Assembly: GCA_017415995.1 (NCBI GenBank)
Contig: JAFQDN010000050.1
Coordinates: 36,143-100,142 of the forward strand
Length of the DNA: 64,000 nucleotides
Source: Akkermansia sp.
GTDB lineage: Bacteria; Verrucomicrobiota; Verrucomicrobiia; Verrucomicrobiales; Akkermansiaceae
Direction of reading: 5' to 3'
In this document: piece by piece, positions 24,352 through 34,644 of the stretch
How positions within the stretch are numbered: position 1 is the stretch's first letter
Layout: each line of letters opens with the position of its first letter
Notes under the pieces: generated by a model
Told to the model about the DNA's origin: nothing
The model's database searches: none
Seen by the model: only the letters and a program-made list of their open reading frames with translations
Made by a program: the position numbers and the translations under genes

Positions 24352-26730
24352 TTACTTAATGTCAATGGGGGCAGTGTATGCCCTGTATGATTTGCCCTTT
24401 TCTTCCACTTCAACGCAGGGTTCCTCTCCGAGCGTGTATTCGATGACGCAACGGCCATCGGCATCTGCCTCGACTTCGTTTACTTTGATGTTGCTGAGTG
24501 GCCCTCTGCCCGGAATCGGCGTAACCCGGACTGTTACCTTGTATTTGCCGTTGGGCAGTGCTTCATGGTGTTCTGCTGTTAACTCCGCAGGTACCTGAAT
24601 CTTGATTCTGAGATTATCTATAATGATTTCTGCTCCTAAATCAAGAGCTTTCTGCACCTCCTGAGCAGAGGCTTCTGTCGGCAGGTTTTCCGTGGATTTG
24701 TCCACGATGTAGTTAAGCTCGTCTTCCGAGAGCGGACGTCCACCGGGAAGGGGTATTTGTCTCAGCTCATCCTTTTTGCGCTTTTTAAGCTCTTCTATTT
24801 GCTCCGGTGTGACTGGTGTAGTTGTGGTGGTGGTAACGGTTTCTTGCTCCTCGTAGGTAAGCTTATTATCCGGAGATACGTAGAGAGGCTTGCCATCTTC
24901 ATCCTCCGCTCTACCGTTACGGTTGAAGATTTGTTTGCGGGTAGAGGTTGTGGCGGGGCTGCCATCCTCGTAGGTTGCGGGAGTATCAGCGTCATCCGGC
25001 ATGATGATGATGCGATTCCCCGCACCCGTAATAGGCTCACTGTTGTGCCCCACCAGCTTGCCGCCTTTCACTTCGGCTCGCGGATTGGTGCGAGCGGGGG
25101 TGGGGCGGGGCGTTTCTGTGGTTGTGCTTACAGAGCTTGTTGTTGTCGTGCTGCTTGCAAGCTCTTCCCCGTTTTTGTCGACAAGTTCGCCCCCTTTCTT
25201 GTAGTAGATGGGATTGCCGTCGCCGTCCACAATGTTGCCATCGCGTACGTAAAGCTTTTCTCCGCTCTTTGTTCGCACCTCGGTGCCATCCTTGTAAGTA
25301 ATCGGTTTATTCGGGTTATCCGGGATGATGAGAATCTCTCCACCGGGGCCGGTGATGGCTTGGTTTTCGTCTGTGACAAGCTTGCCACCTTTGACAACGG
25401 CCGGTTTGAGTTGTTCTACGATGCGAATACGATAGTTAAAGATGACGTTGTCCTTTTTGAAAGACAAGGTGTACTCGTTATCTGCACTCGGCCCCTTGAC
25501 GGTAGCTTTTTTGAACCCGGTGAACGTGAAACGGTTGCCATTCGGGGATAAGATGGCAGTATACGTTTGCGTGTCAAAAGAGAATGCTTCCAGCAGGGTT
25601 TCCGGCAGGCAGTGGTCTGCAATACCCGGAGGAACCGTTCCTTCTGTCCGGAGAACATTGACTTCACCACCTTCATCACCGGACGATGGTGTTGTGTCGG
25701 TGGGGCCTGTGGCGGGGGGAGTCGGCGGTTCGGTTTTTGTTCCGGTCCCCGGAGTATCTCCTTGCGGAACTGCGGGTTTCTCGACAATCACAATGCGGTA
25801 ATTGTATACAACGCTGTCTTTTTTGAACGAGAGAGTGTATTCCTTGCCCGGTTCAATCTCCTTAACGTCTGCTTTCTCAAAACCTGTAAAGGTGAACTTG
25901 TTGCCGTTGGGGGACAAGATGACGGTATACGTCTCCGGGGCAAACGAAAATGCCTCCACTCTGGATTCCGCTAACTCGTGATTTTCAATGCCGGGAGGAA
26001 CGCATCCGGAAGTCGGTATATCGCTTCCCGGTTCCTCTCCGCTAGGTTGCGTGTCATCTTTGTCCTTGGTTCCGGAGTCTTCAATCGGAATGGGAGGGGT
26101 CAGTACTTTCTTTTCGTCTCCGCTGCACGCGTAGAAAAGCGTGCCGGCGAGTGCTAACAGCAGTATGGCTCCCACTCCTGCCGTTTTGAGATTGAGCCCA
26201 TTGTCTATCAGATATTTCGGGAAAAAGTTTTCCGCGTCTATATCTACGGCTTTGACGGAGCTGCCCGGGCTGTGCTCCATTCCCCAAATGATGAACATGC
26301 GTGTGTTCTTGCCGGTGCCCACAAAGCGGTAGAGTTCCGGCGCTGCCGTAGGTTCCGGCAGGGTGAAAGCCTCCAGCATTTTGCGGGTGTTCGGGTCTAC
26401 TCCCGGATCTGCCAGTGCCGAGCGTAAACGCTGTAGCGAACGTGCAAAATTCTCCACCACATGGAGAGGGATTTTACGTCCCATAGCACCACCTCCGACC
26501 AGCGGGGCGCTGTTGCAGAGCAGTTCTTTACTCTTCTCTACATAGCTTGCATTTACGGAATCCGAGGCTGCGTTATATTCCATAACGGGCAGGAGCGGGG
26601 AAAGGCTTTCTCTCAGAATATCCTGAAAGCTCGGGTGCCAGAAATCCGGCCCTCCGATGTAGGTGCGAACGCGCCTGTAGCCTTTCATGTTGACGTTCAG
26701 TCCACCATTAGGGATAGCTGTAATGTCCAT
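24352..26730 (-). CDS. Large membrane protein with duplicated C-terminal modules (module 2)
   Basis: 792 residues. The N-terminal domain (10-180, with LPEPTAAPELYR at 124-135) is shared with the next gene. One membrane span lies at about 184-203. Beyond it come two copies of a 75-residue beta module (244-318 and 366-440; both contain the sequence ILSPNGN and end YRI.IVE), then two copies of another module beginning VKGGKLV (447-525 and 554-630), separated by Pro/Thr/Ser-rich linkers, and a final beta domain (about 720-792, KYKVTVRVTPIPG). With a single span and no cleaved signal, the N-domain is probably cytoplasmic and the modules outside. This resembles a transmembrane receptor or surface arm for the ATPases encoded upstream (inference). 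Confidence 0.75.
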   Translation of the reverse strand: MDITAIPNGGLNVNMKGYRRVRTYIGGPDFWHPSFQDILRESLSPLLPVMEYNAASDSVNASYVEKSKELLCNSAPLVGGGAMGRKIPLHVVENFARSLQRLRSALADPGVDPNTRKMLEAFTLPEPTAAPELYRFVGTGKNTRMFIIWGMEHSPGSSVKAVDIDAENFFPKYLIDNGLNLKTAGVGAILLLALAGTLFYACSGDEKKVLTPPIPIEDSGTKDKDDTQPSGEEPGSDIPTSGCVPPGIENHELAESRVEAFSFAPETYTVILSPNGNKFTFTGFEKADVKEIEPGKEYTLSFKKDSVVYNYRIVIVEKPAVPQGDTPGTGTKTEPPTPPATGPTDTTPSSGDEGGEVNVLRTEGTVPPGIADHCLPETLLEAFSFDTQTYTAILSPNGNRFTFTGFKKATVKGPSADNEYTLSFKKDNVIFNYRIRIVEQLKPAVVKGGKLVTDENQAITGPGGEILIIPDNPNKPITYKDGTEVRTKSGEKLYVRDGNIVDGDGNPIYYKKGGELVDKNGEELASSTTTTSSVSTTTETPRPTPARTNPRAEVKGGKLVGHNSEPITGAGNRIIIMPDDADTPATYEDGSPATTSTRKQIFNRNGRAEDEDGKPLYVSPDNKLTYEEQETVTTTTTTPVTPEQIEELKKRKKDELRQIPLPGGRPLSEDELNYIVDKSTENLPTEASAQEVQKALDLGAEIIIDNLRIKIQVPAELTAEHHEALPNGKYKVTVRVTPIPGRGPLSNIKVNEVEADADGRCVIEYTLGEEPCVEVEEKGKSYRAYTAPIDIK

Positions 26731-26761
26731 ATCAGTTAAAATGAATCAAGGTGTTAAAGTG

Positions 26762-27604
26762 TCAGATAAGTCGAACAAGGATTTTGTCCTTGTATATATT
26801 ACCGGCGGCGTTGGTGATGGCCCATGAACAAAGTGCATCTACACATCCACTGCTCGCACCGTCTTCGGAGATTTCCATGTTGCGAGAGGAGAAGGTGTTA
26901 CCCAGTTCGGTGAGCTCGATACGGTACGGCGCTGCATCCTGCCGGAGTTTTTCGTTGAGATTATTTGCCAGCAATTCAGCCAAATCCGCCGCTTTGCCAC
27001 AGTCCGTATTACGTGCGTATAAAGCTTTGAAGAAGTAGCGACTGAAGTTGTGGAGTGCTCGGGATGCCGAGTTGTCGTATGAGCTGTCTTGGCTGTCCTC
27101 CAAGGTGAGTTTGTATGCGTGCGTGGCTTTCCAAACTGCCAAGTTTGTTACCATGCATACAAGTACGGGATCCGGCGATGCTGAAATCAGGTTCGCTTTC
27201 CATTCTGCCGCATAGGGTTCCAGCTCCGGAATGTCCAATATCTCGTTCCAGAGAATTTTTCCCATGTCGCTGTTATCCACCGGAGCAGCAGTTTTTGCCT
27301 GTTCAAGCTGTTGCTTGAGTTCTGCAATCATCTGCTCTGAATCCGCGCTTCCCTTCTGTTCTCGGAGTTGCTGCTTCAGGACTGCAATCTCATCGTCTTT
27401 TTCTCGGATAGTGGCTACTAAGGCGTCCACTCGCTCCTTGAGGTCGTAGTCGGCGCAGGTTGCAGCAACCGGCTGCTCCGCTTTTGCGGAGACTGCCGTT
27501 GCCTGCATTTCTGCCAGACTCTCCAGTATCATCCGTCGAATCAGGCTACTGAGCTGCTGCTCTAAGCTGAGAAGGTTTGTCTCGTTTTGTGAAGTTGTTT
27601 CCAT
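26762..27604 (-). CDS. Coiled-coil protein after the SrfB-like gene
   Basis: 280 residues from ATG 27604, chosen because AAAGGGAACAC precedes it, one of the few good ribosome-binding sites in the module. Residues about 55-125 form a coiled coil (LKERVDALVATIREKDDEIA). The C-terminal 150 residues are globular (FSRYFFKALYARNTDCGKAA). It occupies the place of a third partner next to SrfB and SrfC homologues, but I cannot equate it with SrfA. It lies 20 bases after the SrfB-like stop and 31 bases before the large membrane gene. Confidence 0.65.
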   Translation of the reverse strand: METTSQNETNLLSLEQQLSSLIRRMILESLAEMQATAVSAKAEQPVAATCADYDLKERVDALVATIREKDDEIAVLKQQLREQKGSADSEQMIAELKQQLEQAKTAAPVDNSDMGKILWNEILDIPELEPYAAEWKANLISASPDPVLVCMVTNLAVWKATHAYKLTLEDSQDSSYDNSASRALHNFSRYFFKALYARNTDCGKAADLAELLANNLNEKLRQDAAPYRIELTELGNTFSSRNMEISEDGASSGCVDALCSWAITNAAGNIYKDKILVRLI

Positions 27605-27624
27605 GTGTTCCCTTTGTTGGAAAA

Positions 27625-30600
27625 TCAAAGATCAAACTCGCTTAAGTCCGGATCAAAACAGCATGTTTCCTTCCAGAACCCTTGCCTCGGCAGGGTTCGC
27701 AACTTCATCTTGATGTGTTCGTTGATGAAGCCGGTTCCCAGCTTGGCGTCACTGCGGTGTGTCGGCGTCACGGAGCCCTGAATGAGCCTGATGTCGTCAT
27801 CCATACCCTTCTTCCGGCGCTGGAATTGCGCTACCAAGGGGTTCATCGGCTTCTTATCTTCCGGTCCCGTCCACACGATTTCATACTGCTGCTCGGGGAT
27901 GGAGCTTTCAGACTTGTACTTCATGCGGCCGATGCAGGTACCAATCTGGATAACCGTACCATTGCATTCGCCGATGGTGGAATCAGCTGATTTGAAGATT
28001 TTTTCCGAGTTATCGTCTTCTTCGCGCTCCAGAATGATTTCATCGAAGCCACTGCGCCCTCCACGCGGGGAAAGAGTACCCCAGTAGTTATTGGTGGCGT
28101 AGTCCGAGTCGGAAATGTCACAGCAGTCTTCGCATTCTTCTTCTTCCAACGAATCATTATCCGCTTCGTGAATGTTTCCTGCGCCGAAAAGTCCCTTGGA
28201 TTGTGCTGCGTAGTAGGCAGCACCCACGGCTGTTACTGTCTTTGCGTCCGTGATGCGGAAGCCCTCGTTCATCGGATACCATGCACCGGCGAGGAAGTTC
28301 TTCATCGGGATGATGCGCTGTTCGCGGATGGGCAGCAGCTTCTTGAGCAGTTGTGCCACGCAGGGCATTTCTGATATCTTGCCGCTGAGGGTGACGAGGT
28401 CAATGTCGTACGCTGCTATGAAGCGACCCAGCGGAGCAATGCCGTCTTGCAATGCATCTACAATGCAGTCATTAATGTCGGCTGCTGAGTATTCCAGCGT
28501 GTCGTCATTCAGGATGAGGTCCGTGTCGATGCCGGCGCTGCTCATGAACTTGTTGAAGTCTGCAATGGCTGTAGCATCAGCACCACATTCCGCTAAGGTT
28601 CTTGTCGGCAGGTTCTTGTATTCGTACTCGCCTCGTTCGTTGCGTGTTGCACACTTGGCAATATCGGTCAGCCATTGCTGCACTACAGGAATGAAGAAGG
28701 TGGAGACGATACGCTGCCACACGGCCTTATCACCGGCCAAGCGACTGCTCTTGTTGAGCTCATTGCGGTACTTGATGGCGGTTTCTTCATCATCGCAGCG
28801 CTTCATCAGGATGGCCGGCAGCAAGACGCGCTCAATGATGTTGAGCATAGCCGTATCTCCCGCAAAGCTGCTGCAATCGCGGAACAGTACCTTGTAACGC
28901 AGTGCCAGTTTGTCCCCCGGGGCATCGTTTCGGTATTCGATGATGGTGGAGTCCGAGGTTCCGCCTCCGATGTCGACCGTCATGACTCGTACACGGTGGC
29001 TGAGGTAATCCTCCTGCTCATCGCTGTCTTTGCGTCCGTAGAGCTTAATCCAGAGGTTGGCATTGCGCAGGCGGTTGATTTCCGAGTAGATGAATGGCAG
29101 CTGTGAGGCCACTGCTTCATCCAGCTCCATGTAGAGTTTCGGGCGGCCATCCGCGTATGGATTGCCGGAGGGTATCTCCTCACGAGTCTGCATATGAGCA
29201 AGGGTGAAAATGTCCACCGCCTGTTGCCAAGCTTGGCGGTAGAATCGTTTTTCCGCAGCAATCCAACCGGAGGGGAATGTTACGTGAACACCGGCCAGAC
29301 GGCGGTATACGAATTCTTGGTTGTTTTTGCGCCAGGATTCAGATGTAATTTGGCGGTATGCGTTTTCCAAAATGGAGAGCGCGGACCACACCATGGCTGT
29401 GCAGCGCGGATAGCAGGGGTTTTCCGGAAAGTAGTGTGGGCGCTTATGGGGCTGGTCGTCTTCAAACGGCGGTTTTTCGATATCCCATTTTGAGTTGTCG
29501 GCGTTGCCGTCCGGGTACATGTAGCGGCAAATTTCACCTTGCAGCCCAAGCAGGGCGTTGCGGCGTTGCTTGTTGGACCACGGGTTGGGGTTGAGTCCCC
29601 AAGGTTGATTGCCTCCTTCCGTCTTGATGGGGTCACGATCCCACAGATAGCGCTTCGGGGAGCTCATGGTTACGTTAAGACCAACTCGCAGATTGATGTT
29701 CTGCAGCAGATCTTTAGCCTCTGTTCCCATCAGTGCCGGAGAAATTTCCACGAACATGTGGGGCTTACGCGTTGTTTTGGTGTATTCGTATTCCCCTTCC
29801 GCGATAGTTTTACCGAAAATGGTCTTGGCATCGCGAATGGTTTTCTTATTGTATTCGTAGCTCAGGCTCATACGGTACGGGCTGTCCGGTATGGGGGGCG
29901 GCGTGTTGCCCTTTTGTCCGTCCGGTGTTACCATTCCGCCAATAGCCGGGTAATCCCACTCGGAGAATACGGGGTCCTGAAGTAGGAACCAGGAGTCTAC
30001 GATGGAGACTAAGTTTGTCGGTTTGCGGGTGTCGGTCAAATCCGGATATTCTACCCCGCGGGGAAGGGAGTATATCGGACGGCAAAGTACGGCCAACGCG
30101 TTGGGATCACTGTCCAACCCTGTCTTATTTTCCACTGCGAGGACAACGGTACGCGTGTTGCCGAAGTCAACCACGAGGTCCACGTCCATGGCAGCTGCCG
30201 GTTTTTTCCATACTATGTCCAGTGTGGCGATGTGCAGCTTCTGACCACGGTTCTCCGGGTGAGGAATGGAAAGCTCAAAGCAGGCGCTGTCCTCGCCTCC
30301 CGGCTTGTTGACAAGCTCGCTCAAATTGTTGTAGGCGTATGGTGAGATGTAGCGATCTTCTTCGTTTTCCGGGAAGTTTTCCGGGGTAATGGACTCCTGC
30401 GGGTCGCCGATGATGTTGCCGCGTTCAATGGTGCCGATGTTGGTTTCGATGGCCACCCACAAGCCAACACGGTCTCCCTTTTTGCCCATACGGTAGCGCA
30501 GCCAAGGCGTGTGCTTATCCTCGCCTTTTTTGCAACCTGCTTCCCACGGCACAAAGTCTGCTCGGCATGCGCGGGCTACCTTGCCATTTTTGCCGCCACA

Positions 30601-30714
30601 CTCTGCAAGAAGCACAGGGTCAAACGGAATGAAGAAATAGTGGTGTCCGGTGTTCGGAAACACCATAATCTCCGTTTTTTTCGGTTCGTACGTTGAATTT
30701 TCAGAATCCGACAT
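27625..30714 (-). CDS. SrfB-like actin/Hsp70-fold ATPase (module 2)
   Basis: 1029 residues. It has the three nucleotide motifs of the actin/Hsp70 ATPase fold: phosphate 1 DLVVDFGNTRTVVLAVE (DFGNTRT at 183-189), phosphate 2 VMTVDIGGGTSDSTIIEY (581-588) and adenosine motif VTLSGKISEMPC (about 774-785). The great distance between the first two, and the length near 1000, match the SrfB family (named after the Salmonella SsrB-regulated genes srfA-C). Residues 1-175 form an extra N-terminal beta domain. A zinc-like cluster (EEEECEDCCD) is near 840. It lies between the SrfC-like NTPase and a coiled-coil gene. Biochemical function of the family is not known; ATP-dependent conformational switching is inferred. 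Confidence 0.85.
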   Translation of the reverse strand: MSDSENSTYEPKKTEIMVFPNTGHHYFFIPFDPVLLAECGGKNGKVARACRADFVPWEAGCKKGEDKHTPWLRYRMGKKGDRVGLWVAIETNIGTIERGNIIGDPQESITPENFPENEEDRYISPYAYNNLSELVNKPGGEDSACFELSIPHPENRGQKLHIATLDIVWKKPAAAMDVDLVVDFGNTRTVVLAVENKTGLDSDPNALAVLCRPIYSLPRGVEYPDLTDTRKPTNLVSIVDSWFLLQDPVFSEWDYPAIGGMVTPDGQKGNTPPPIPDSPYRMSLSYEYNKKTIRDAKTIFGKTIAEGEYEYTKTTRKPHMFVEISPALMGTEAKDLLQNINLRVGLNVTMSSPKRYLWDRDPIKTEGGNQPWGLNPNPWSNKQRRNALLGLQGEICRYMYPDGNADNSKWDIEKPPFEDDQPHKRPHYFPENPCYPRCTAMVWSALSILENAYRQITSESWRKNNQEFVYRRLAGVHVTFPSGWIAAEKRFYRQAWQQAVDIFTLAHMQTREEIPSGNPYADGRPKLYMELDEAVASQLPFIYSEINRLRNANLWIKLYGRKDSDEQEDYLSHRVRVMTVDIGGGTSDSTIIEYRNDAPGDKLALRYKVLFRDCSSFAGDTAMLNIIERVLLPAILMKRCDDEETAIKYRNELNKSSRLAGDKAVWQRIVSTFFIPVVQQWLTDIAKCATRNERGEYEYKNLPTRTLAECGADATAIADFNKFMSSAGIDTDLILNDDTLEYSAADINDCIVDALQDGIAPLGRFIAAYDIDLVTLSGKISEMPCVAQLLKKLLPIREQRIIPMKNFLAGAWYPMNEGFRITDAKTVTAVGAAYYAAQSKGLFGAGNIHEADNDSLEEEECEDCCDISDSDYATNNYWGTLSPRGGRSGFDEIILEREEDDNSEKIFKSADSTIGECNGTVIQIGTCIGRMKYKSESSIPEQQYEIVWTGPEDKKPMNPLVAQFQRRKKGMDDDIRLIQGSVTPTHRSDAKLGTGFINEHIKMKLRTLPRQGFWKETCCFDPDLSEFDL

Positions 30715-30754
30715 GGTGAAAATTAAAAGCTGGTGTTAGTAAAATGCGTAAAAA

Positions 30755-33295
30755 TTAGCCAATCAAGGATACGAGTTCATCATCACCGGGCTGTTTGCCA
30801 CGGCGCATCATATCGGGGGAGTTTTTGAGTGCCTCCAGTACGTCACAGAAAGGTTTGATGACGGAAATGTAGTAGGGGTCGTTCTTGCCGCGTCCGTTTC
30901 CTTTTTCCGTGATGCTGTTGAGCAGGGTGATACTGTCCTTTTCTTTCCTGTGAGAACGGGAAACGGGGAAAATCTCATTGACGAGGTAGGTTGCCACCAA
31001 GCGTCGGCATTCCTTGCGCTCTTCTTTATCCTTGATTTGAATGATGTCGAGCCATCGTGCCATTTCTGCCTTCTTCTGCGAATCCATGGTGGCATAGAGG
31101 TAGGTGAGAATGCGAGCGCGGTGCTCTTCATTTTCAAATCCCATGCCACTTTGGAGCGGTTTGTTTTTGGCGTCTTCAATCCATTTGTTGATAACGCTTT
31201 CCACATAGGCCGGAATCTCTCTGTCCCGCTTCGGCAGGCTTTCGAGTTTGGTGGCATCAATATTCTGGAAGTCCTGCACGTTGTATGCTATGTTGAGGAG
31301 CTTCTCCGGGTCATCATTCGGGGTAATAAGAGCTTCTATGAGCTTGTTGATGTCTTTGGCGCGCTTGCTGTCATCGTCCGTAAGCGGAGGTAAGGCCTCG
31401 GAAAGACAATTCTTCCAGATGGCAGCAATTGTCTCGCTCTTTTTGTCCAACAATGCTTTGCGGTGGGTTGTTGCCATCATTTCATTAAGCTTGCGGAAGA
31501 GGTAAATACGCCCGCCGTATCCACCATATGTATCTTCCTCAATATCTGCCATAGCTCGGAGGGAATCCTCCGTTCCGGCAAATTGCTTGAGGAAGTGTTT
31601 GTCATTGGCGATGTTGCCGATAACCTCCAGCTTTCGCTCCTCTGTTTCGATGTCAATCTTTCCGTCCGGGAACATGGGGTAGTTGACGCAGTAGGTCGTT
31701 ACCACGCTCGGGTCTGCCAAGTCGCCCATGCCTCGCAGTTTGTCAAACACGCCGATGAGGCCTGCTGCACCCGTACCGCTGGCATCCACTAAGTTCAGCA
31801 GTGTGGCAGAGAAGGTGAGCAGCAGGTTGATGGACAATTCACGATCCCGGGGCAGTTTCTCTGCACACTCTTTACCCATGGCCTTAAACCAGCAGCGTAT
31901 GCCGTTCATCAGCTGTTTGGGCTGTGCCGGGTATTGCTGCCCGGCAGGCATGCGTACCAGTAGGGAGAATGCGTCTATGTTGAGGTGGCGGGCACTGCTG
32001 ACAACGATGGAGGCGGTTTTTCCTCGCTTGAGCACTTGCGTAAGTGCCATAAGCGGACGTTTGCCGTGCTCGTTTTGGTAGTCAAGCGCTATTTGTTCAT
32101 CTTTAATCAGCTCCGCAGCTTTATGCTCATTGGCCACACCGGGGAAGTCCACCAAGTCAACTTTTTGCAGCAGTTCATAAACTTCCGGTTGCCCCTGTTC
32201 CATGATGCTGCGCTTGAGCGGTACTACGATAAGAGAAACCAGCCCCTGAGCCAAACCGAAGTCAATGTCGCCGGTGAAGAGTTTTTTGCCGCTCCCGTTT
32301 GTGGTGATGACAACGGTCTCGTCATCCTTGTCTTCCAGCTTGCAGTTGTCTACCAAGTTTCTGATGTAGTCGGAATCCTTGTAGTACTGGGCAGAAGAGA
32401 TGTTGAGCATGAGTGCCGCCATCTCGATGCTGCAATATACTGTCTTATTACCGAGTTCTCGCCGTTTTGCTCGCAGTTGCTTGTAAACGGTGGTCATGTT
32501 ATTCCAGCCATCCCACAGCAGCTTAGCTGCAAAGTCTTCCACCGTTTCAACGGAGGAGATGAGCTTATCGTTATTCAGTAGGTCGCTGCGGCGTGCGCTC
32601 CATTCGCTTTGCAGATTGCGATAGCGGTCTTCTGCTATATCTATCAGCACATCCACTACGTTGAGCAGTTCCGTCAGCAGGGTATAGGCTTCACGGTTCG
32701 CTTTTTCGTCCTTTATCTGCTTGGTGACGCTTGCTGCCAGTTCCATTACATCGGCTGCATCCCAAATGACTTTCTCTCCCTTTTTGTTCAGCGCTTCCGT
32801 TTCGCTCAGGTAGCCTACTGCTAAGGAAAGCAGAATCTCTTGGTCCGTCGCAAATTGAATTTCCACCGGGTATTGTTTGAACCGCACCTCGTCTTCATTC
32901 TTGAGTTGGAATCGCGTTACGCAACCGGAGGCGTCCGCGCCCTGATTGTAGGGATTGAGCACGGCTACGGTGCCTCCTTTGTTGTCGCCGCTGAAACGGG
33001 CAGGGCAGGCATCATCCCAGCTCAGGGCGCTGCCGTTGCCGTTTTCGTCTGCCCCGAGGTCAATGAATTTAGCCAACAGGGTGGACTTGCCGGACTGAGA
33101 TGGCCCCCAAAGTGCCATGGTCGGTTTAGAATAAACCGTTTGTGCAAGATCAATGTGGCGAGCTTCTGTCATGACTCGCAGCATGCGGTCCAACCAAGTG
33201 CCTCGTGAAAGGGAATATGCCCCTACTCGCTTGGAACCATGCTCCCAGTACCAGTCCAGAATTTGTTCTGAAAGTTTGTAATTAATTTCTGACAT
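30755..33295 (-). CDS. SrfC-like P-loop NTPase (module 2)
   Basis: 846 residues. Walker A is ALWGPSQSGKSTLL (GPSQSGKST at 64-72) and the GTPase-type DxxG is VDLVDFPGVANEHK (DFPG at 383-386). The 310-residue insertion between the two, mostly helical, and the total length match the putative virulence factor SrfC family, which looks like a large dynamin-like or septin-like NTPase. A canonical NKxD motif was not found, so the nucleotide is uncertain. It lies 47 bases after a coiled-coil gene and 40 bases before the SrfB-like gene. The srfB/srfC pairing is the conserved core of this system. Confidence 0.82.
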   Translation of the reverse strand: MSEINYKLSEQILDWYWEHGSKRVGAYSLSRGTWLDRMLRVMTEARHIDLAQTVYSKPTMALWGPSQSGKSTLLAKFIDLGADENGNGSALSWDDACPARFSGDNKGGTVAVLNPYNQGADASGCVTRFQLKNEDEVRFKQYPVEIQFATDQEILLSLAVGYLSETEALNKKGEKVIWDAADVMELAASVTKQIKDEKANREAYTLLTELLNVVDVLIDIAEDRYRNLQSEWSARRSDLLNNDKLISSVETVEDFAAKLLWDGWNNMTTVYKQLRAKRRELGNKTVYCSIEMAALMLNISSAQYYKDSDYIRNLVDNCKLEDKDDETVVITTNGSGKKLFTGDIDFGLAQGLVSLIVVPLKRSIMEQGQPEVYELLQKVDLVDFPGVANEHKAAELIKDEQIALDYQNEHGKRPLMALTQVLKRGKTASIVVSSARHLNIDAFSLLVRMPAGQQYPAQPKQLMNGIRCWFKAMGKECAEKLPRDRELSINLLLTFSATLLNLVDASGTGAAGLIGVFDKLRGMGDLADPSVVTTYCVNYPMFPDGKIDIETEERKLEVIGNIANDKHFLKQFAGTEDSLRAMADIEEDTYGGYGGRIYLFRKLNEMMATTHRKALLDKKSETIAAIWKNCLSEALPPLTDDDSKRAKDINKLIEALITPNDDPEKLLNIAYNVQDFQNIDATKLESLPKRDREIPAYVESVINKWIEDAKNKPLQSGMGFENEEHRARILTYLYATMDSQKKAEMARWLDIIQIKDKEERKECRRLVATYLVNEIFPVSRSHRKEKDSITLLNSITEKGNGRGKNDPYYISVIKPFCDVLEALKNSPDMMRRGKQPGDDELVSLIG

Positions 33296-33342
33296 GTTGT
33301 GGTGTGATTTGATGTTGGGGGAGCGGTTTGCTCCCCTAGGTG

Positions 33343-34635
33343 TTACATTTTACGTTGAATTTGCTGCGCAAGAATCGTCTGATTCATGGAAATCGCTTTA
33401 TCGTATGCTTTTTTGAGTCCCAGCGTACCCACAGCCCCTCGGGTGAGGATGGAGATGCATGTCCTCATGTCCTTTCGGCATACGCTGTTGTATAACTCTT
33501 CATCATCTTTACCGGTTGCAGGGCGGTAAGACTCCGATACCGGATTGTGGGGAAATATCCCGGGTTGCACGGGCTGCTGAGGGTACGGCTGGCGGTTTGG
33601 CTGTGGCTGCGGAAACGTCGGATATGGCGTCGGCTGCCCCAATGGAGTAGTGCCCGGGATGGGTGGCAGTTTTGCCTTATTCTCTTGTTCCAGCTTGCTG
33701 ATTCTTTTTTCTTTGGCATCAAGCTGTGTTTTGAGTTGTTCCAACGCGTCTTGCAGATTGTTGATTTCCTGTTGTTTGGCATCATTCCCGTGGCTGAGCT
33801 CGCGGATTTTTGCCTCATAGGCAGAGGTGTCCACCTTAACTACGGATTGTGCACAGTGGGCTGCTTCCAGCTCTTCTATTTTCCGTTCCTTCTCACGGAG
33901 TTCTGCATCCTTGTGTTGTAATTTCTTTTGCAGCTCTTCAACAGCCTCAGATGAATCTCCTCCGGAGCACTCTTCCAGCTCGTGCTCCAGCTCTTGAATG
34001 CGGGCATCATTACGGTTTATCCTACGCTCCAGTTTGCGTACTTTGGCACTCAGGTCTTCTATGGTGAGGTCTTTCTCCTCCGTCTGATTTTGGAGCTCAG
34101 TATAGCGAGTCTTCCACTTCTGGGCATCAGCTTCCGCTTTTTCTTTTTCGGCTTGGGCTTGCAGAAGCTCATCCGGGGTAACGGAGACTTTTGTTTGCTC
34201 CGCAGTAAGCTTATTTCTTAAATCAGTAACTTGATTATTTGCAGCGCTGAGTTCAGCTTTTGCGACGTTGAGGGCGGAGTCCTTCTCTCTGAGTTGTTTT
34301 TCAATATTGCTCAGCTCGTTTTTCAGGGTGTCCTCATCTTGCCTCGCTTTTTGTAATTGCGCACTGAGCGCATCGAGCTCCCCTCCTTTTGCTTGCTGCT
34401 GCTCTCGGAGTCGGTTTTCCAAGCCCTGCTTATCGGCGCGGAGCTCGTTGATGGTGTTTTGGGAAGCTGTGAGTTTTGCCTCAGCGGACGTCGCCTTGCA
34501 CTCTGCTTCGCTTTTGGCTTGAGTGAGAGCGGAGAGTTGTTGCTTAAGCTCTTGAATTTGAGCTTCCAGCTTGGCGTATTCTTTATCAACGCCTACATCT
34601 CCTTCCAATTCTCCGTATATATCGTCGTAGTCCAT
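33343..34635 (-). CDS. Long coiled-coil protein (module 2)
   Basis: 430 residues. Residues about 16-320 are a nearly unbroken heptad-rich coiled coil (KLEAQIQELKQQLSALTQ and similar). A Pro/Gln-rich linker (325-370) leads to a compact C-terminal helical domain (EELYNSVCRKDMRTCISILT). No signal peptide or membrane span is present. A rod of this length could bridge the vWA proteins to the NTPase (inference). It starts 9 bases after the vWA gene upstream. Confidence 0.75.
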   Translation of the reverse strand: MDYDDIYGELEGDVGVDKEYAKLEAQIQELKQQLSALTQAKSEAECKATSAEAKLTASQNTINELRADKQGLENRLREQQQAKGGELDALSAQLQKARQDEDTLKNELSNIEKQLREKDSALNVAKAELSAANNQVTDLRNKLTAEQTKVSVTPDELLQAQAEKEKAEADAQKWKTRYTELQNQTEEKDLTIEDLSAKVRKLERRINRNDARIQELEHELEECSGGDSSEAVEELQKKLQHKDAELREKERKIEELEAAHCAQSVVKVDTSAYEAKIRELSHGNDAKQQEINNLQDALEQLKTQLDAKEKRISKLEQENKAKLPPIPGTTPLGQPTPYPTFPQPQPNRQPYPQQPVQPGIFPHNPVSESYRPATGKDDEELYNSVCRKDMRTCISILTRGAVGTLGLKKAYDKAISMNQTILAQQIQRKM

Positions 34636-34644
34636 GGAAGTATT

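Noticed and set aside
26762..27604. SrfA assignment for the coiled-coil protein
   Set aside because: Position next to SrfB/SrfC is suggestive, but I see no sequence feature that identifies SrfA.
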